Source: Thermomonas sp. XSG (GTDB lineage Bacteria; Pseudomonadota; Gammaproteobacteria; Xanthomonadales; Xanthomonadaceae). From it: a stretch of DNA of 64,000 nucleotides. The notes beneath the pieces were generated by a model. The model did no database searches. It was not told the origin of the DNA and was given only the letters and a program-made list of their open reading frames with translations. Both the position numbers and the translations under genes were made by a program. The first letter of the stretch is position 1. Each line of letters begins with the position of its first letter. Shown piece after piece: positions 1 through 7,897 of this stretch. The stretch lies in the NCBI RefSeq assembly GCF_014678725.1, contig NZ_CP061497.1, positions 2,124,001-2,188,000 of the forward strand, written 5' to 3'.

Positions 1-2
1 GA

Positions 3-812
3 CTGCGCTGGTCGCAGCACAACGTGGCCGAGGCCGCGCAGGGCGACCCCATCGAAGCCGACCTGGTGGCGGTGTCCGACCTCAGCGCCTCGATGCAGCG
101 CGCGCTGCAGCGCACGCCCAAGGCGCAGCCCGCGCCGCCGCCGACGGAGAAAACCGAACCGCTGCCCGAGCCGGTGCCGGACGCCGTGCCACCCCCGCCG
201 CAATCGAAAGCCCTGCCGCCACCGGTACCGGATCCGGCGCCGGTGGAACAGGAAAAGGTGCAGCGCGACGCGCCTTCGCCGGAGGTGGCCAAGCTGCCGC
301 GCGAGCAGGAGCAAAAGCGCAGGCAGCCCGACCAGGCCGAACTGGATGCGAAGAAGCAGGCCGAGCAGGAACGCGAGAAGCAGCGCCAGCTGGCGGAAAT
401 CCGCAGGCTGCGCGAGCAGGCCGCGCGCGAGCGCAGCATGGCCGAGCAGCGCGCCCAGCAGCTGGCCGATGCGCGCAATCCGGGCACCTCGGCCGCGCCG
501 CCGCCGCCCGGCAACCGCGGCACCGATCCGAGCCTGCAGGCCAAGTACGCCGCCGCGCTGCAGCAGGCGATCCTGCGCCAGTGGATCCGTCCGGAAACCG
601 TGGCGCTTGGCCAGAAGTGCCGCATCTCCATCCGCCAGCTGCAGGGGGGCGAGGTGGTCGATGTCAGCGTGTCGTCGTCGTGTCCGTACGATGCGGCCGG
701 CCGGCAGTCCGTGGAGCGCGCCATCTACAAGGCCTCGCCGCTGCCCTATGCCGGCTTCGAGACGGTGTTCAACCGCAACCTCGACCTGAACTTCGTGGCG
801 GAAGACCGTTGA
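3..812 (+). CDS. tolA: TolA, C-terminal part (5' end outside window)
   Basis: Inner-membrane-anchored bridge of the Tol-Pal system, which spans the periplasm and contacts TolB and Pal during outer-membrane constriction. The frame is open from the window edge and a GTG at 24 is only an internal codon, so the transmembrane N-terminus is cut off. What remains is a proline-rich stretch, then a long charged helix rich in Glu, Lys, Gln, Arg and Ala (roughly nt 240-470), then a compact C-terminal domain. That domain carries two cysteines (QKCRIS and SSSCPY contexts), as expected for the TolA domain III disulfide. tolB follows after 113 bp, which fits the usual tolA-tolB-pal order. Sequence identity of the central part is low-complexity, so the call rests on the C-terminal domain and the neighbours. 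Confidence 0.9.
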   Translation: MRWSQHNVAEAAQGDPIEADLVAVSDLSASMQRALQRTPKAQPAPPPTEKTEPLPEPVPDAVPPPPQSKALPPPVPDPAPVEQEKVQRDAPSPEVAKLPREQEQKRRQPDQAELDAKKQAEQEREKQRQLAEIRRLREQAARERSMAEQRAQQLADARNPGTSAAPPPPGNRGTDPSLQAKYAAALQQAILRQWIRPETVALGQKCRISIRQLQGGEVVDVSVSSSCPYDAAGRQSVERAIYKASPLPYAGFETVFNRNLDLNFVAEDR

Positions 813-925
813 CCGTCACCGCGGCTTGCACCTGCACATGGCAAGCTCCCGCAGTCCGCTGGCGTTCATCCAGCCGTCGCCCCGATCGTCCAACCTATTC
901 ATCTTGTTCCTGCCAGTGAGGCCGC

Positions 926-2227
926 ATGAAGCGCATCGCCCGCCGCCTGCTTGTCCCGCTGCTGTTGCTGCCCGCCTGCGCGGTGCTGGCGCAGTCGCGC
1001 AGCCTTGAAATCGACATCGTCGGCGGCAATGCCGCGGCCCTGCCGATCACGGTGGTACCGTTCGGCGGCAATTGCGGCGAGACCGACGTGGGTGGGGTGG
1101 TCCGCGCCGATCTCGGCCGTTCCGGCCAGTTCCGCAGTCCCGACCCCGCCAGCCTGCCGGAGCGCCCCACCCAGGGCAGCGAGGTGGCCTATCCCACCTG
1201 GCGCATGCTCAAACAGGACTATCTGCTGATCGGGCGTTGCGTCCCCGGCGGCGACGGCTACCGCACCGAGTACGAACTGTTCGACGTGGCCAAACAGGAG
1301 CGCCTGCTCGGTTTCGCGCTGAGCGCACCGGCCGGGGCCATGCGCGATGTGGCCCACCAGATCAGCGACGCGGTCTACGAGAAAATCCTCGGCGTGCCGG
1401 GTGCGTTCTGGACCAGGATTGCCTACGTCACCGCCAGCGGGCTGGGCCGCAATACCCGCTATGCGCTGGTGGTGGCCGACTCCGATGGCTACAACCCCCG
1501 CACCGTGGTCAATTCCACCGAGCCGCTGTTGTCGCCGTCGTGGAGTCCGGACGGACGCAGGCTGGCCTACGTCAGCTTCGAGGGCGGCAACTCAGGGATC
1601 TGGATCCAGGACATCGCCACCGGCAGCCGCGACAAGGTGACCAGCTTCCGCGGCATCAACGGCGCCCCGGCGTTCTCGCCGGATGGCGGCCGACTGGCCA
1701 TGACCCTGTCCAAGGGCGGCAACCCCGACATCTACGTGATGGATCTGGGCAGCAAGCACCTGACCCAGCTCACCAACCATTTCGGCATCGACACCGAGCC
1801 GACCTGGAGCCATGACGGCGCCACCCTCTACTTCACGTCCGACCGTGGTGGCCGACCGCAGATCTACCAGATGCCGGCCAGTGGCGGCAGCGCCACCCGG
1901 GTCAGCTTCGACGGCAGCTACAACGCCAGCCCGTCGCTGTCGTCCGACGACAAGAAGCTGGCTACCGCGCAGGGCGCCGGCAATACCTACCGCATCGCGC
2001 TGATGGACCGCAGCACTGGCGGTGCGCGTTGGAGCATGCTCTCGCCCGGCTCGCTGGACGAGTCGCCGAGCTTCGCGCCGAACGGGGCAATGCTGCTCTA
2101 CGCAGCCCGCGAAGGCCGCCGCGGCGTGCTCTACGCGGTGTCCGCAGACGGTCGCGTGCGCCAGCGCCTGACCCTCGGCGATGGCGACGTGCGCGAGCCG
2201 GCCTGGTCGCCGTACCGCAAGCGCTGA
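926..2227 (+). CDS. tolB: TolB, periplasmic beta-propeller of Tol-Pal
   Basis: Periplasmic protein that docks on Pal and TolA. The 433-residue length is normal for the family. A signal peptide is clear (KRIARR, then a Leu-rich core ending VLAQ). An N-terminal mixed domain is followed by repeated propeller blades with the [18 protein letters not shown] and SHDGATLYF motifs between about residues 190 and 400. The ATG at 926 is preceded by a GTGAGG ribosome-binding site. It sits between tolA and pal on the same strand with short gaps, so it is probably part of a tol-pal operon. Confidence 0.95.
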   Translation: MKRIARRLLVPLLLLPACAVLAQSRSLEIDIVGGNAAALPITVVPFGGNCGETDVGGVVRADLGRSGQFRSPDPASLPERPTQGSEVAYPTWRMLKQDYLLIGRCVPGGDGYRTEYELFDVAKQERLLGFALSAPAGAMRDVAHQISDAVYEKILGVPGAFWTRIAYVTASGLGRNTRYALVVADSDGYNPRTVVNSTEPLLSPSWSPDGRRLAYVSFEGGNSGIWIQDIATGSRDKVTSFRGINGAPAFSPDGGRLAMTLSKGGNPDIYVMDLGSKHLTQLTNHFGIDTEPTWSHDGATLYFTSDRGGRPQIYQMPASGGSATRVSFDGSYNASPSLSSDDKKLATAQGAGNTYRIALMDRSTGGARWSMLSPGSLDESPSFAPNGAMLLYAAREGRRGVLYAVSADGRVRQRLTLGDGDVREPAWSPYRKR

Positions 2228-2307
2228 CTCACGGCACGGTCACGCCGGAAACGGCTAGACTGCCTGTTCATCTTCAGCTTCACCGTACCCAAGACGAGGA
2301 TATTCCG

Positions 2308-2841
2308 ATGACTGTTTCGCTTTCGCACGTGGGCCGCTTCCTCACCCTCGCCGTGCTGGCTTCCGCCGTGGCGGTGGGCTGCTCCAAGAAGGTCAAGGAA
2401 ACCCCGCCGGCCGAAACCCCGGTCGATTCCGCGGCCACCACCGCCCCGGTCACCAGCACCACGCCCGGTGCCTACACGCCGGCCGATCTCGACAGCGACG
2501 CCTGCCTGCGCCAGCGGGTGGTGTACTTCGATCTGGACCAGGATGCGCTGAAGCCGGAGTTCCAGGCCGCCATGTCCTGCCATGCCAAGTACCTGCGCGA
2601 CCGTCCGAGCGCGCGCCTGCGCCTGGAAGGCAGTGCCGACGAACGCGGCAGCCGCGAGTACAACATGGGCCTGGGCGAGCGCCGCGGCAATGCCGTGTCC
2701 TCCGCGCTGCAGGCCAATGGCGGCAGCGCCAGCCAGCTCACCGTCGTCAGCTACGGCGAAGAGCGCCCGGTCTGCAACGAGTCCGGCGAGGACTGCTGGT
2801 CGAAGAACCGCCGCGTCGAACTGGTCTACAGCGAGAAGTGA
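2308..2841 (+). CDS. pal: Pal, peptidoglycan-associated lipoprotein
   Basis: Outer-membrane lipoprotein that binds peptidoglycan through an OmpA-like domain and is the outer-membrane anchor of Tol-Pal. The 177-residue product has a short hydrophobic signal with a lipobox-like AVGC at about residue 24, a Pro/Thr-rich linker, and an OmpA-like domain. The domain shows VYFDLDQDAL, the peptidoglycan-binding SADERGSREYNMGLGERR core and a C-terminal NRRVELVY. The start at 2308 is chosen because a GAGGA ribosome-binding site lies about 8 nt upstream; the longer open frame has no such signal. The stop codon overlaps the cpoB start by one base (TGATG), implying coupling. Confidence 0.95.
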   Translation: MTVSLSHVGRFLTLAVLASAVAVGCSKKVKETPPAETPVDSAATTAPVTSTTPGAYTPADLDSDACLRQRVVYFDLDQDALKPEFQAAMSCHAKYLRDRPSARLRLEGSADERGSREYNMGLGERRGNAVSSALQANGGSASQLTVVSYGEERPVCNESGEDCWSKNRRVELVYSEK

Positions 2842-3623
2842 TGCGCCTGCGCATGACCGTGGTGGCGGCGGCGGTGCTTCTGGCATCGCCGCTGGCCATG
2901 GCCCAGCGCGCCAGCCTGGCCGACCGCGTCGCGGCGCTTGAAGCCCGCGGCGCCAGCGACCAGAACGGTGTGGCGCTGGTCAACCAGGTATCCGCCCTGC
3001 AGGCGGAAGTGCAGGCGCTGCGCGGCCAGCTCGAAGAGCTGCAGCAACAACTGGAGCAGGCGAAGCAGAGCCAGCGCGTGCAGTATCTGGACCTGAGCGG
3101 TCGGCTGGACCGGCTGGAGGGCGGTGCTCCTGCGCCGACCTCCGCGGCCCCGCCCGCCGAGCCCGCTGCCACCATGCCACCGGTGCCCATGCCCGCCGCC
3201 TCCACAGCGCCATCGGTGCCGGCTGCGGGAACCCAGAACGAGCAGGGTGCGTACGCCCATGCCTTCGAAGCACTCAAGAGCGGTGACTACGTCGAGTCGG
3301 CCCGCCGCCTGCGTGACTTCCTGGCCGCCTTCCCAGCCGGGCAGTTGGCTCCGAATGCGCTGTACTGGCTGGGCGAGAGCTATTACGTCACCCAGAACTA
3401 TGCGCTGGCCGCCGACCAGTTCCGCAGCCTGCTGGACCGTTATCCGGGCAACGACAAGGCGCCCGGCGCACTGCTCAAGCTGGGCCTGGCCCAATACGGG
3501 CTGAGGCAGAACGAAGCCGCCATGGACACCCTGCGCCAGGTGGCCCAACGCTACTCGGGCAGCGATGCCGCCCGCATCGCCGACGACCGCCTGCGCTCGA
3601 TGCAGCTGGCCGGCAGCCGCTAG
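2841..3623 (+). CDS. cpoB: CpoB/YbgF, Tol-Pal associated coiled-coil TPR protein
   Basis: Periplasmic protein that coordinates Tol function with peptidoglycan synthesis during division in Enterobacteria. The 260-residue product has a signal peptide (LASPLAMAQ cleavage region), an N-terminal trimerising coiled coil (about residues 25-85, LEEL/QQQL heptads), a Pro/Ala-rich linker, and C-terminal TPR repeats (YAHAFEALKSGDYVESARR, YWLGESYYVTQNYALAADQF, LKLGLAQYGLRQNEAAMDT). It starts on the last base of the pal stop codon. A GTG one codon upstream (2838) is an alternative start. Confidence 0.93.
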   Translation: MRLRMTVVAAAVLLASPLAMAQRASLADRVAALEARGASDQNGVALVNQVSALQAEVQALRGQLEELQQQLEQAKQSQRVQYLDLSGRLDRLEGGAPAPTSAAPPAEPAATMPPVPMPAASTAPSVPAAGTQNEQGAYAHAFEALKSGDYVESARRLRDFLAAFPAGQLAPNALYWLGESYYVTQNYALAADQFRSLLDRYPGNDKAPGALLKLGLAQYGLRQNEAAMDTLRQVAQRYSGSDAARIADDRLRSMQLAGSR

Positions 3624-3632
3624 AATGCCCGC

Positions 3633-4319
3633 ATGAACGTCGTCGCCGATGCGGCCGCCGCATCGGCGGCGGGCCAGACCGAGCGCCTCAAGCTCACCGA
3701 GATCTTCCTGTCCCTGCAGGGCGAAGCCCGCGATGCCGGCTGGCCCACCGTGTTCGTGCGCCTGACCGGCTGCCCGCTCCGCTGCCAGTACTGCGACACC
3801 GCCTACGCCTTCCACGGCGGGCAGTGGTGGGAGATCGACGCGATCCTCGCCGAGGTCGCCCGGCACGGGGCGCGCCACGTCTGCGTCACCGGCGGCGAGC
3901 CGCTGGCCCAGAAGCGCTGCCTGCAGCTGCTGGAAAAGCTCTGCGACGCCGGTTACGTGGTCTCGTTGGAAACTTCCGGCGCGCTCGATATCGCCGGCGT
4001 CGATCCGCGTGTCTCGCGCGTGCTGGACATCAAGACGCCGGGATCGGGCGAGGTGGCGCGCAACCTGTGGAGCAACCTGCCGCTGCTGACCGCACACGAC
4101 CAGGTCAAATTCGTGATCTGCTCGCGCGAGGATTACGACTGGGCCAAGACCGTGGTCGCCGAGCACCGCCTGTGCGCGATCTGCGACGTGCTGTTTTCAC
4201 CCAGCGCCTCGCAGGTCGGCGCGCGCGAGCTTGCTGACTGGATCGTGGCCGACCGGCTGCCGGTGCGCTTCCAGGTGCAGCTGCACAAGCTGCTGTGGAA
4301 CGACGAGCCGGGTCGCTAG
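3633..4319 (+). CDS. queE: QueE, 7-carboxy-7-deazaguanine synthase
   Basis: Radical-SAM enzyme that converts 6-carboxytetrahydropterin to 7-carboxy-7-deazaguanine in preQ0/queuosine synthesis. The 228-residue protein has the cluster-binding motif CPLRCQYC (CX3CX2C, about residues 47-54), the [20 protein letters not shown] leader typical of QueE, and the VTGGEP substrate loop. It lies just downstream of cpoB and 49 bp before queC, the next pathway enzyme, so the pair is probably co-transcribed with the tail of the tol-pal genes. Confidence 0.95.
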   Translation: MNVVADAAAASAAGQTERLKLTEIFLSLQGEARDAGWPTVFVRLTGCPLRCQYCDTAYAFHGGQWWEIDAILAEVARHGARHVCVTGGEPLAQKRCLQLLEKLCDAGYVVSLETSGALDIAGVDPRVSRVLDIKTPGSGEVARNLWSNLPLLTAHDQVKFVICSREDYDWAKTVVAEHRLCAICDVLFSPSASQVGARELADWIVADRLPVRFQVQLHKLLWNDEPGR

Positions 4320-4368
4320 GCCGGCGCCGCGCCGGACCGGCGCAAGGACGACAAGGCAATACCCTGAC

Positions 4369-5076
4369 ATGAACGCATCATCCAAGCCCGCGGTCGTCCT
4401 GGTGTCGGGCGGCATGGACTCCGCCGTCGTACTGGCCATTGCCCGCGAGGCCGGTTTCGCCCCGCACGCCCTGAGCGTGCGCTACGGCCAGCGCCACACC
4501 TCCGAGCTGGACGCCGCCGAGCGGGTGGCGCGGGCGCTTGGCGCGGTGGCCCACAAGACCGTCAACGTGGACCTGCGCAGCATCGGTGGGTCGGCGCTGA
4601 CCGATGACATCGACGTGCCCACCGATGCCGACGGCCACGTGATCGGGGAGGGCATCCCGTCCACCTACGTGCCGGCGCGCAACACCATCATGCTGTCGGT
4701 GGCGCTGGGCTGGGCCGAGGTGCTGGGCAGCACCGACCTGTTCTGCGGCGTCAACGCGGTGGACTATTCCGGCTATCCGGACTGCCGCCCCGAGTTCATC
4801 GCCGGCTTCGAGGCGCTGGCGAACCTGGCCACCAAGGCCGGCGTCGAAGGCAGCCGCTTCCGCGTGCATGCGCCGCTGATGCGGATGTCCAAGGCCGATA
4901 TCGCCCGCGAGGGCCTGCGCCTGGGCGTGGACTTCTCGCAGACGGTGAGCTGCTACCAGGCCGAAGCAGACGGCCGCGCCTGCGGCCACTGCGACGCCTG
5001 CCGCCTGCGCGCGCAGGGCTTTGCCGAGGCTGGCATCGCCGATCCGACCCGCTACGCCGGCGCCGGCATCGGTTAG
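4369..5076 (+). CDS. queC: QueC, 7-cyano-7-deazaguanine (preQ0) synthase
   Basis: ATP-dependent enzyme that turns the QueE product into preQ0. The 235-residue product begins with a PP-loop motif ([11 protein letters not shown], residues 10-20) and ends with a zinc-site cysteine cluster ([18 protein letters not shown]). The ATG at 4369 is preceded by an AAGGACGACAAGG purine stretch, whereas the longer open frame from 4231 runs inside queE and lacks a site. It ends 38 bp upstream of tRNA-Lys, a tRNA that is itself not queuosine-modified, so the adjacency is positional only. Confidence 0.95.
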   Translation: MNASSKPAVVLVSGGMDSAVVLAIAREAGFAPHALSVRYGQRHTSELDAAERVARALGAVAHKTVNVDLRSIGGSALTDDIDVPTDADGHVIGEGIPSTYVPARNTIMLSVALGWAEVLGSTDLFCGVNAVDYSGYPDCRPEFIAGFEALANLATKAGVEGSRFRVHAPLMRMSKADIAREGLRLGVDFSQTVSCYQAEADGRACGHCDACRLRAQGFAEAGIADPTRYAGAGIG

Positions 5077-5111
5077 AATGCGCCCCCCGGTGCAACGCCG
5101 GGCGTTCTTTT
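5076..5111 (+). terminator. Possible imperfect terminator between queC and tRNA-Lys
   Basis: GAATGC (5076-5081) pairs with GCGTTC (5102-5107), with further CC/GG and GG/CC pairs inside an internal loop, followed by TTTT. It would end queC transcription just before the tRNA. The stem is broken, so this is weak. Confidence 0.35.
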
Positions 5112-5114
5112 CGT

Positions 5115-5190
5115 GGGCCGTTAGCTCAGTCGGTAGAGCATCGGACTTTTAATCCGCTGGTCGATGGTTCGAATCCATCACGGCCCACCA
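5115..5190 (+). tRNA. tRNA-Lys (anticodon UUU)
   Basis: A 76-nt cloverleaf. Acceptor GGGCCGT (5115-5121) pairs with ACGGCCC (5180-5186). The D stem is GCTC/GAGC. The anticodon loop CTTTTAA (5146-5152) has anticodon TTT at 5148-5150. The T stem is GATGG/CCATC around TTCGAAT. The encoded end is A-CCA (5187-5190). The outer anticodon-stem position 27-43 reads U-C, a mismatch, while the other four pairs are sound. The 3' half is repeated several times directly downstream. Confidence 0.97.
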
Positions 5191-5513
5191 TTCCTCGGAG
5201 CAGTCGGTCTCCGAATCGGACTCAACCCGCTGGTCGATGGTTCGAATCCATCACGGCCCACCATTCCTCGGAGCAGTCGGTCTCCGAATCGGACTCAACC
5301 CGCTGGTCGATGGTTCGAATCCATCACGGCCACCATTCCTCGGAGCAGTCGGTCTCCGAATTGGACTCAACCCGCTGGTCGATGGTTCGAATCCATCACG
5401 GCCACCATTCCTCGGAACAGTCGGTCTCCGAATCGAACTCAACCCGAGGTCGATGGTTCGAATCCATCATGACCCACCATTTCTCGGAGCAGTCGGTTTC
5501 CGATTCCGACCCC
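5191..5513 (+). repeat. Tandem array of degenerate tRNA-Lys copies
   Basis: Four consecutive units follow the tRNA: 5191-5263 (73 bp), 5264-5335 (72), 5336-5407 (72) and 5408-5479 (72), then a partial fifth from 5480 to about 5513. Each full unit ends with the tRNA T-arm, acceptor 3' strand and CCA. Upstream of that, each also matches the tRNA: CAGTCGGT of the D loop, TCGGACT of the anticodon stem, and CCGCTGGTCGATGG of the 3' anticodon stem and variable loop. The 5' acceptor strand is missing and the D-arm 3' half is replaced by CTCCGAA. Units 2 and 3 lack one C of the acceptor; unit 4 is the most diverged (ATGACCCACCA, and AACCCGAGG in place of AACCCGCTGG). No unit can form the normal acceptor stem. 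No gene covers the array on either strand that I can support. Confidence 0.9.
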
Positions 5514-5557
5514 TGACAATTCTGGGATCGGGCGCTGGCGCCAGCGGCGCGCCGGGG

Positions 5558-6529
5558 TCAGGCGTCGCCCTGTCCGGCCATCTCCTGCGTGGACAAGTAC
5601 GGCATGGCCAGTGCGGCGCCGGCCTGCTCGGTGGAACGGGCGGCGTAGCGCGATGCGAAGCGCACGTGCTCGACGAAGGCGCGGTCGGGGTGTTGCACCA
5701 GCGAAGCGGCCAATGCGCCGTTGAAGGCATCGCCGGCGCCGGTGGTGTCGATGGCCTGCGCGGGCTCCGCGGACACCCGGTAGCAGGGTGCGCTGTCGCC
5801 GCGCGGCATCGACTCGGCGTGCGAGACGAAGCAGCCGCTGGCGCCGAGGGTGACGATGACGCTGCCGTGCGGCAGCAGCTCGCGGCAAAGCGCATGCAGG
5901 CGCGGCTGGTCGAGGCTGGCCACCGCATCGGCATCGATGCGCTCGCCCACGTGGCGGCCGACCAGGGCCGCGAACTCGGTTTCGTTCGGGGTCAGGATGT
6001 CGGCCCGCACCAGCATGGTTTCGTCGATGGCGACGTTGGCGGGTGCCGGGTTGAGCATCGCGGTGGCGCCGGCGGCACGGGCCGCATCCAGCGCCCGGGC
6101 GACCGCGTCCAGCGGCGACTCCAGCTGCGCCAGCACGAGGTCGGCGGCCGCTGCGTCGCCCAGCGCGCCGGCAACATGCTCGGGCGCCAGGGCGGCGTTC
6201 GCGCCGGCACCGATCACGATGCAGTTGCGGCCCTGCGCATCGACGTAGATGCCGGCGGTGCCTGTGGGATCGGCGACCACCGCGGCGTGCAGATCGATCC
6301 CGTCGGCGGCGCAAAGGGTACGCGCGAGTTGCGCGCCCACGTCCTCGCCTAGCGCGCACGCAAAGCGCGTATCCGCGCCGGCACGGCGGGCGGCAACGGC
6401 CTGGTTGAAGCCCTTGCCACCGGGGCCGCTGGCGTAGTTGCCGCTCAGGGTGGCGCCAGGGGCGGGCAGCGAGGCAACCCGCCAGACGTGGTCGACGTTG
6501 AAAGAGCCGATGACGAGGACGCGCGCCAT
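5558..6529 (-). CDS. PfkB-family sugar kinase, ribokinase-like
   Basis: Cytoplasmic ATP-dependent kinase of a sugar or nucleoside. The 323-residue protein carries the ribokinase N-terminal signature (VIGSFNVDHV; GPGGKGFNQAVAARRAG at about residues 37-53) and the C-terminal PfkB signature DTTGAGDAFNGAL with the catalytic Asp of GAGD. The GG-KG-NQA loop favours ribose or a ribonucleoside as substrate rather than fructose-6-phosphate. The start codon lies 2 nt after the stop of the upstream nucleoside-permease-like gene, so the pair probably imports and phosphorylates a nucleoside or its ribose. The exact substrate cannot be read from the sequence. Confidence 0.88.
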   Translation of the reverse strand: MARVLVIGSFNVDHVWRVASLPAPGATLSGNYASGPGGKGFNQAVAARRAGADTRFACALGEDVGAQLARTLCAADGIDLHAAVVADPTGTAGIYVDAQGRNCIVIGAGANAALAPEHVAGALGDAAAADLVLAQLESPLDAVARALDAARAAGATAMLNPAPANVAIDETMLVRADILTPNETEFAALVGRHVGERIDADAVASLDQPRLHALCRELLPHGSVIVTLGASGCFVSHAESMPRGDSAPCYRVSAEPAQAIDTTGAGDAFNGALAASLVQHPDRAFVEHVRFASRYAARSTEQAGAALAMPYLSTQEMAGQGDA

Positions 6530-6531
6530 GC

Positions 6532-7866
6532 TCAGGGATTGCCCACGTCGGCCGGACCGTGCGCCGGTACCACCCGGTGCGGCTCGTGGCGGTGCTTGAA
6601 CAACGGGACGAAGGCCGCCGCCATCGCCAGCGAGTACAGCGCGAAGGCGGTCCAGATGCCCCGCCAGTCCTTGACCCCGTCCGGCGCGGTGAACCAATGG
6701 TCGATCACGAAGCCAGCCACCAGGCTGCCGAGCACCGCGCCGATACCGTTGGTCATCAGCATGTACAGGCCCTGCGCGCTGGCGCGGATCTTCGGGTCGG
6801 CCTGCTGTTCCACGAACAGCGAGCCGGAGATATTGAAGAAGTCGAACGCCATGCCGTAGACGATGCACGACAGCACGATCATCCACAGGCCGGCGCCCGG
6901 ATCGCCGTAGGCGAACAGGCCGAAGCGCAGGAACCACGCCAGCATGCTGATCGTCATCACCGTCTTGATGCCGAAGCGGCGCAGGAAGAACGGGATGGTG
7001 AGGATGAACAGGGTTTCGCTGATCTGCGAGATGGACATGATGATGGCGGGATAGCGCACCGCCAGCGTGTCCTTGTAGGCATCGACGTTCGCGAAGTCGT
7101 GCAGGAAGGTGTCGCCGTAGGCGTTGGTGAGCTGCAGCGCCGCGCCCAGCAGCATCGCGAACACGAAGAACACCGCCATGTTGCGGTCGCGGAACAGGCG
7201 GAAGGAGGACAGCCCCAGCACGTCCACCAGCGAGCGCTTGCCGGCGTCCTTGCCCAGCGTCGGCGGGCAGGGCGGCAGGGAGAAGGCGTACAGGCCCAGC
7301 ACCAGCGCGGCGGCGGCAGCGATGTAGAACTGGCCGGGCGAGGTCTCCAGCTTCAGCAGGCTGGTGGTCCACAGGGCGGCGATGAAGCCCACCGTGCCCC
7401 ACACGCGGATTGGCGGATAGTCGCGCACGACGTCCAGCCCCTCGCGCTTGAGCGCGTTGTAGGCCACCGCGATCGCCAGCGAGATCGTCGGCATGTAGCA
7501 GATCATCGTCGCCAGCATCACCCAGAACATGGTGTGCGGGTCGTCCACCGTGGGCACCAGGAACAGCATCACCGCACCAGCCAGGTGCAGTGCGCCGTAG
7601 AGCTTCTGCGCGCTGATCCAGCGGTCGGCCACCACGCCCATCAGTGCCGGCATGAACAGCGCCGAGATGCCCATGGTGGAGAAGATCGCGCCGAAGCTGG
7701 TCCCGGACCACTGCTTGTGCTGGAACCAGTACGCGCCGATGGTGATCAGCCACGCCCCCCAGATGAAGAACTGGAGGAAGTTCATGATGGTCAGGCGCAG
7801 CTTCAGGCTCACGTAGGCTCCCAGGCCAGGCGGCTGGGATGCGCCTGCAGCGCGCAGGTTAGTCAT
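6532..7866 (-). CDS. MFS nucleoside:H+ symporter family permease (NupG-like)
   Basis: Inner-membrane transporter of about 444 residues with twelve predicted membrane spans. The N-terminal segment (KLRLTIMNFLQFFIWGAW, then GVVADRW) is typical of the NupG/XapB nucleoside:proton symporters. A second set of helices with SGSLFVEQQADPKIRASAQG in the loop before TM10 also matches that family. Several start codons are possible (ATG at 7866 or 7875, TTG at 7884); 7866 is chosen as the first residue of the conserved part, without a strong ribosome-binding site. It precedes the ribokinase-like gene in one operon. Confidence 0.85.
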   Translation of the reverse strand: MTNLRAAGASQPPGLGAYVSLKLRLTIMNFLQFFIWGAWLITIGAYWFQHKQWSGTSFGAIFSTMGISALFMPALMGVVADRWISAQKLYGALHLAGAVMLFLVPTVDDPHTMFWVMLATMICYMPTISLAIAVAYNALKREGLDVVRDYPPIRVWGTVGFIAALWTTSLLKLETSPGQFYIAAAAALVLGLYAFSLPPCPPTLGKDAGKRSLVDVLGLSSFRLFRDRNMAVFFVFAMLLGAALQLTNAYGDTFLHDFANVDAYKDTLAVRYPAIIMSISQISETLFILTIPFFLRRFGIKTVMTISMLAWFLRFGLFAYGDPGAGLWMIVLSCIVYGMAFDFFNISGSLFVEQQADPKIRASAQGLYMLMTNGIGAVLGSLVAGFVIDHWFTAPDGVKDWRGIWTAFALYSLAMAAAFVPLFKHRHEPHRVVPAHGPADVGNP

Positions 7867-7897
7867 GGCGGGCATTGCCGGCAAGCGGCGTGGCGGG

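Noticed and set aside
5191-5513. CRISPR-like direct repeats
   Set aside because: Units are contiguous with no variable spacers, are 72-73 bp long and match tRNA-Lys; no cas genes are nearby.
5115-5557. Attachment site of an integrative element at tRNA-Lys
   Set aside because: Repeated tRNA 3' ends can mark integrations, but the units are only ~72 bp apart with no integrase or foreign genes between or after them.
5237-6352. Long plus-strand open frame across the tRNA-like array and antisense to the kinase
   Set aside because: Begins inside the repeats, repeats the tRNA sequence as peptide and is antisense to a clear PfkB gene.
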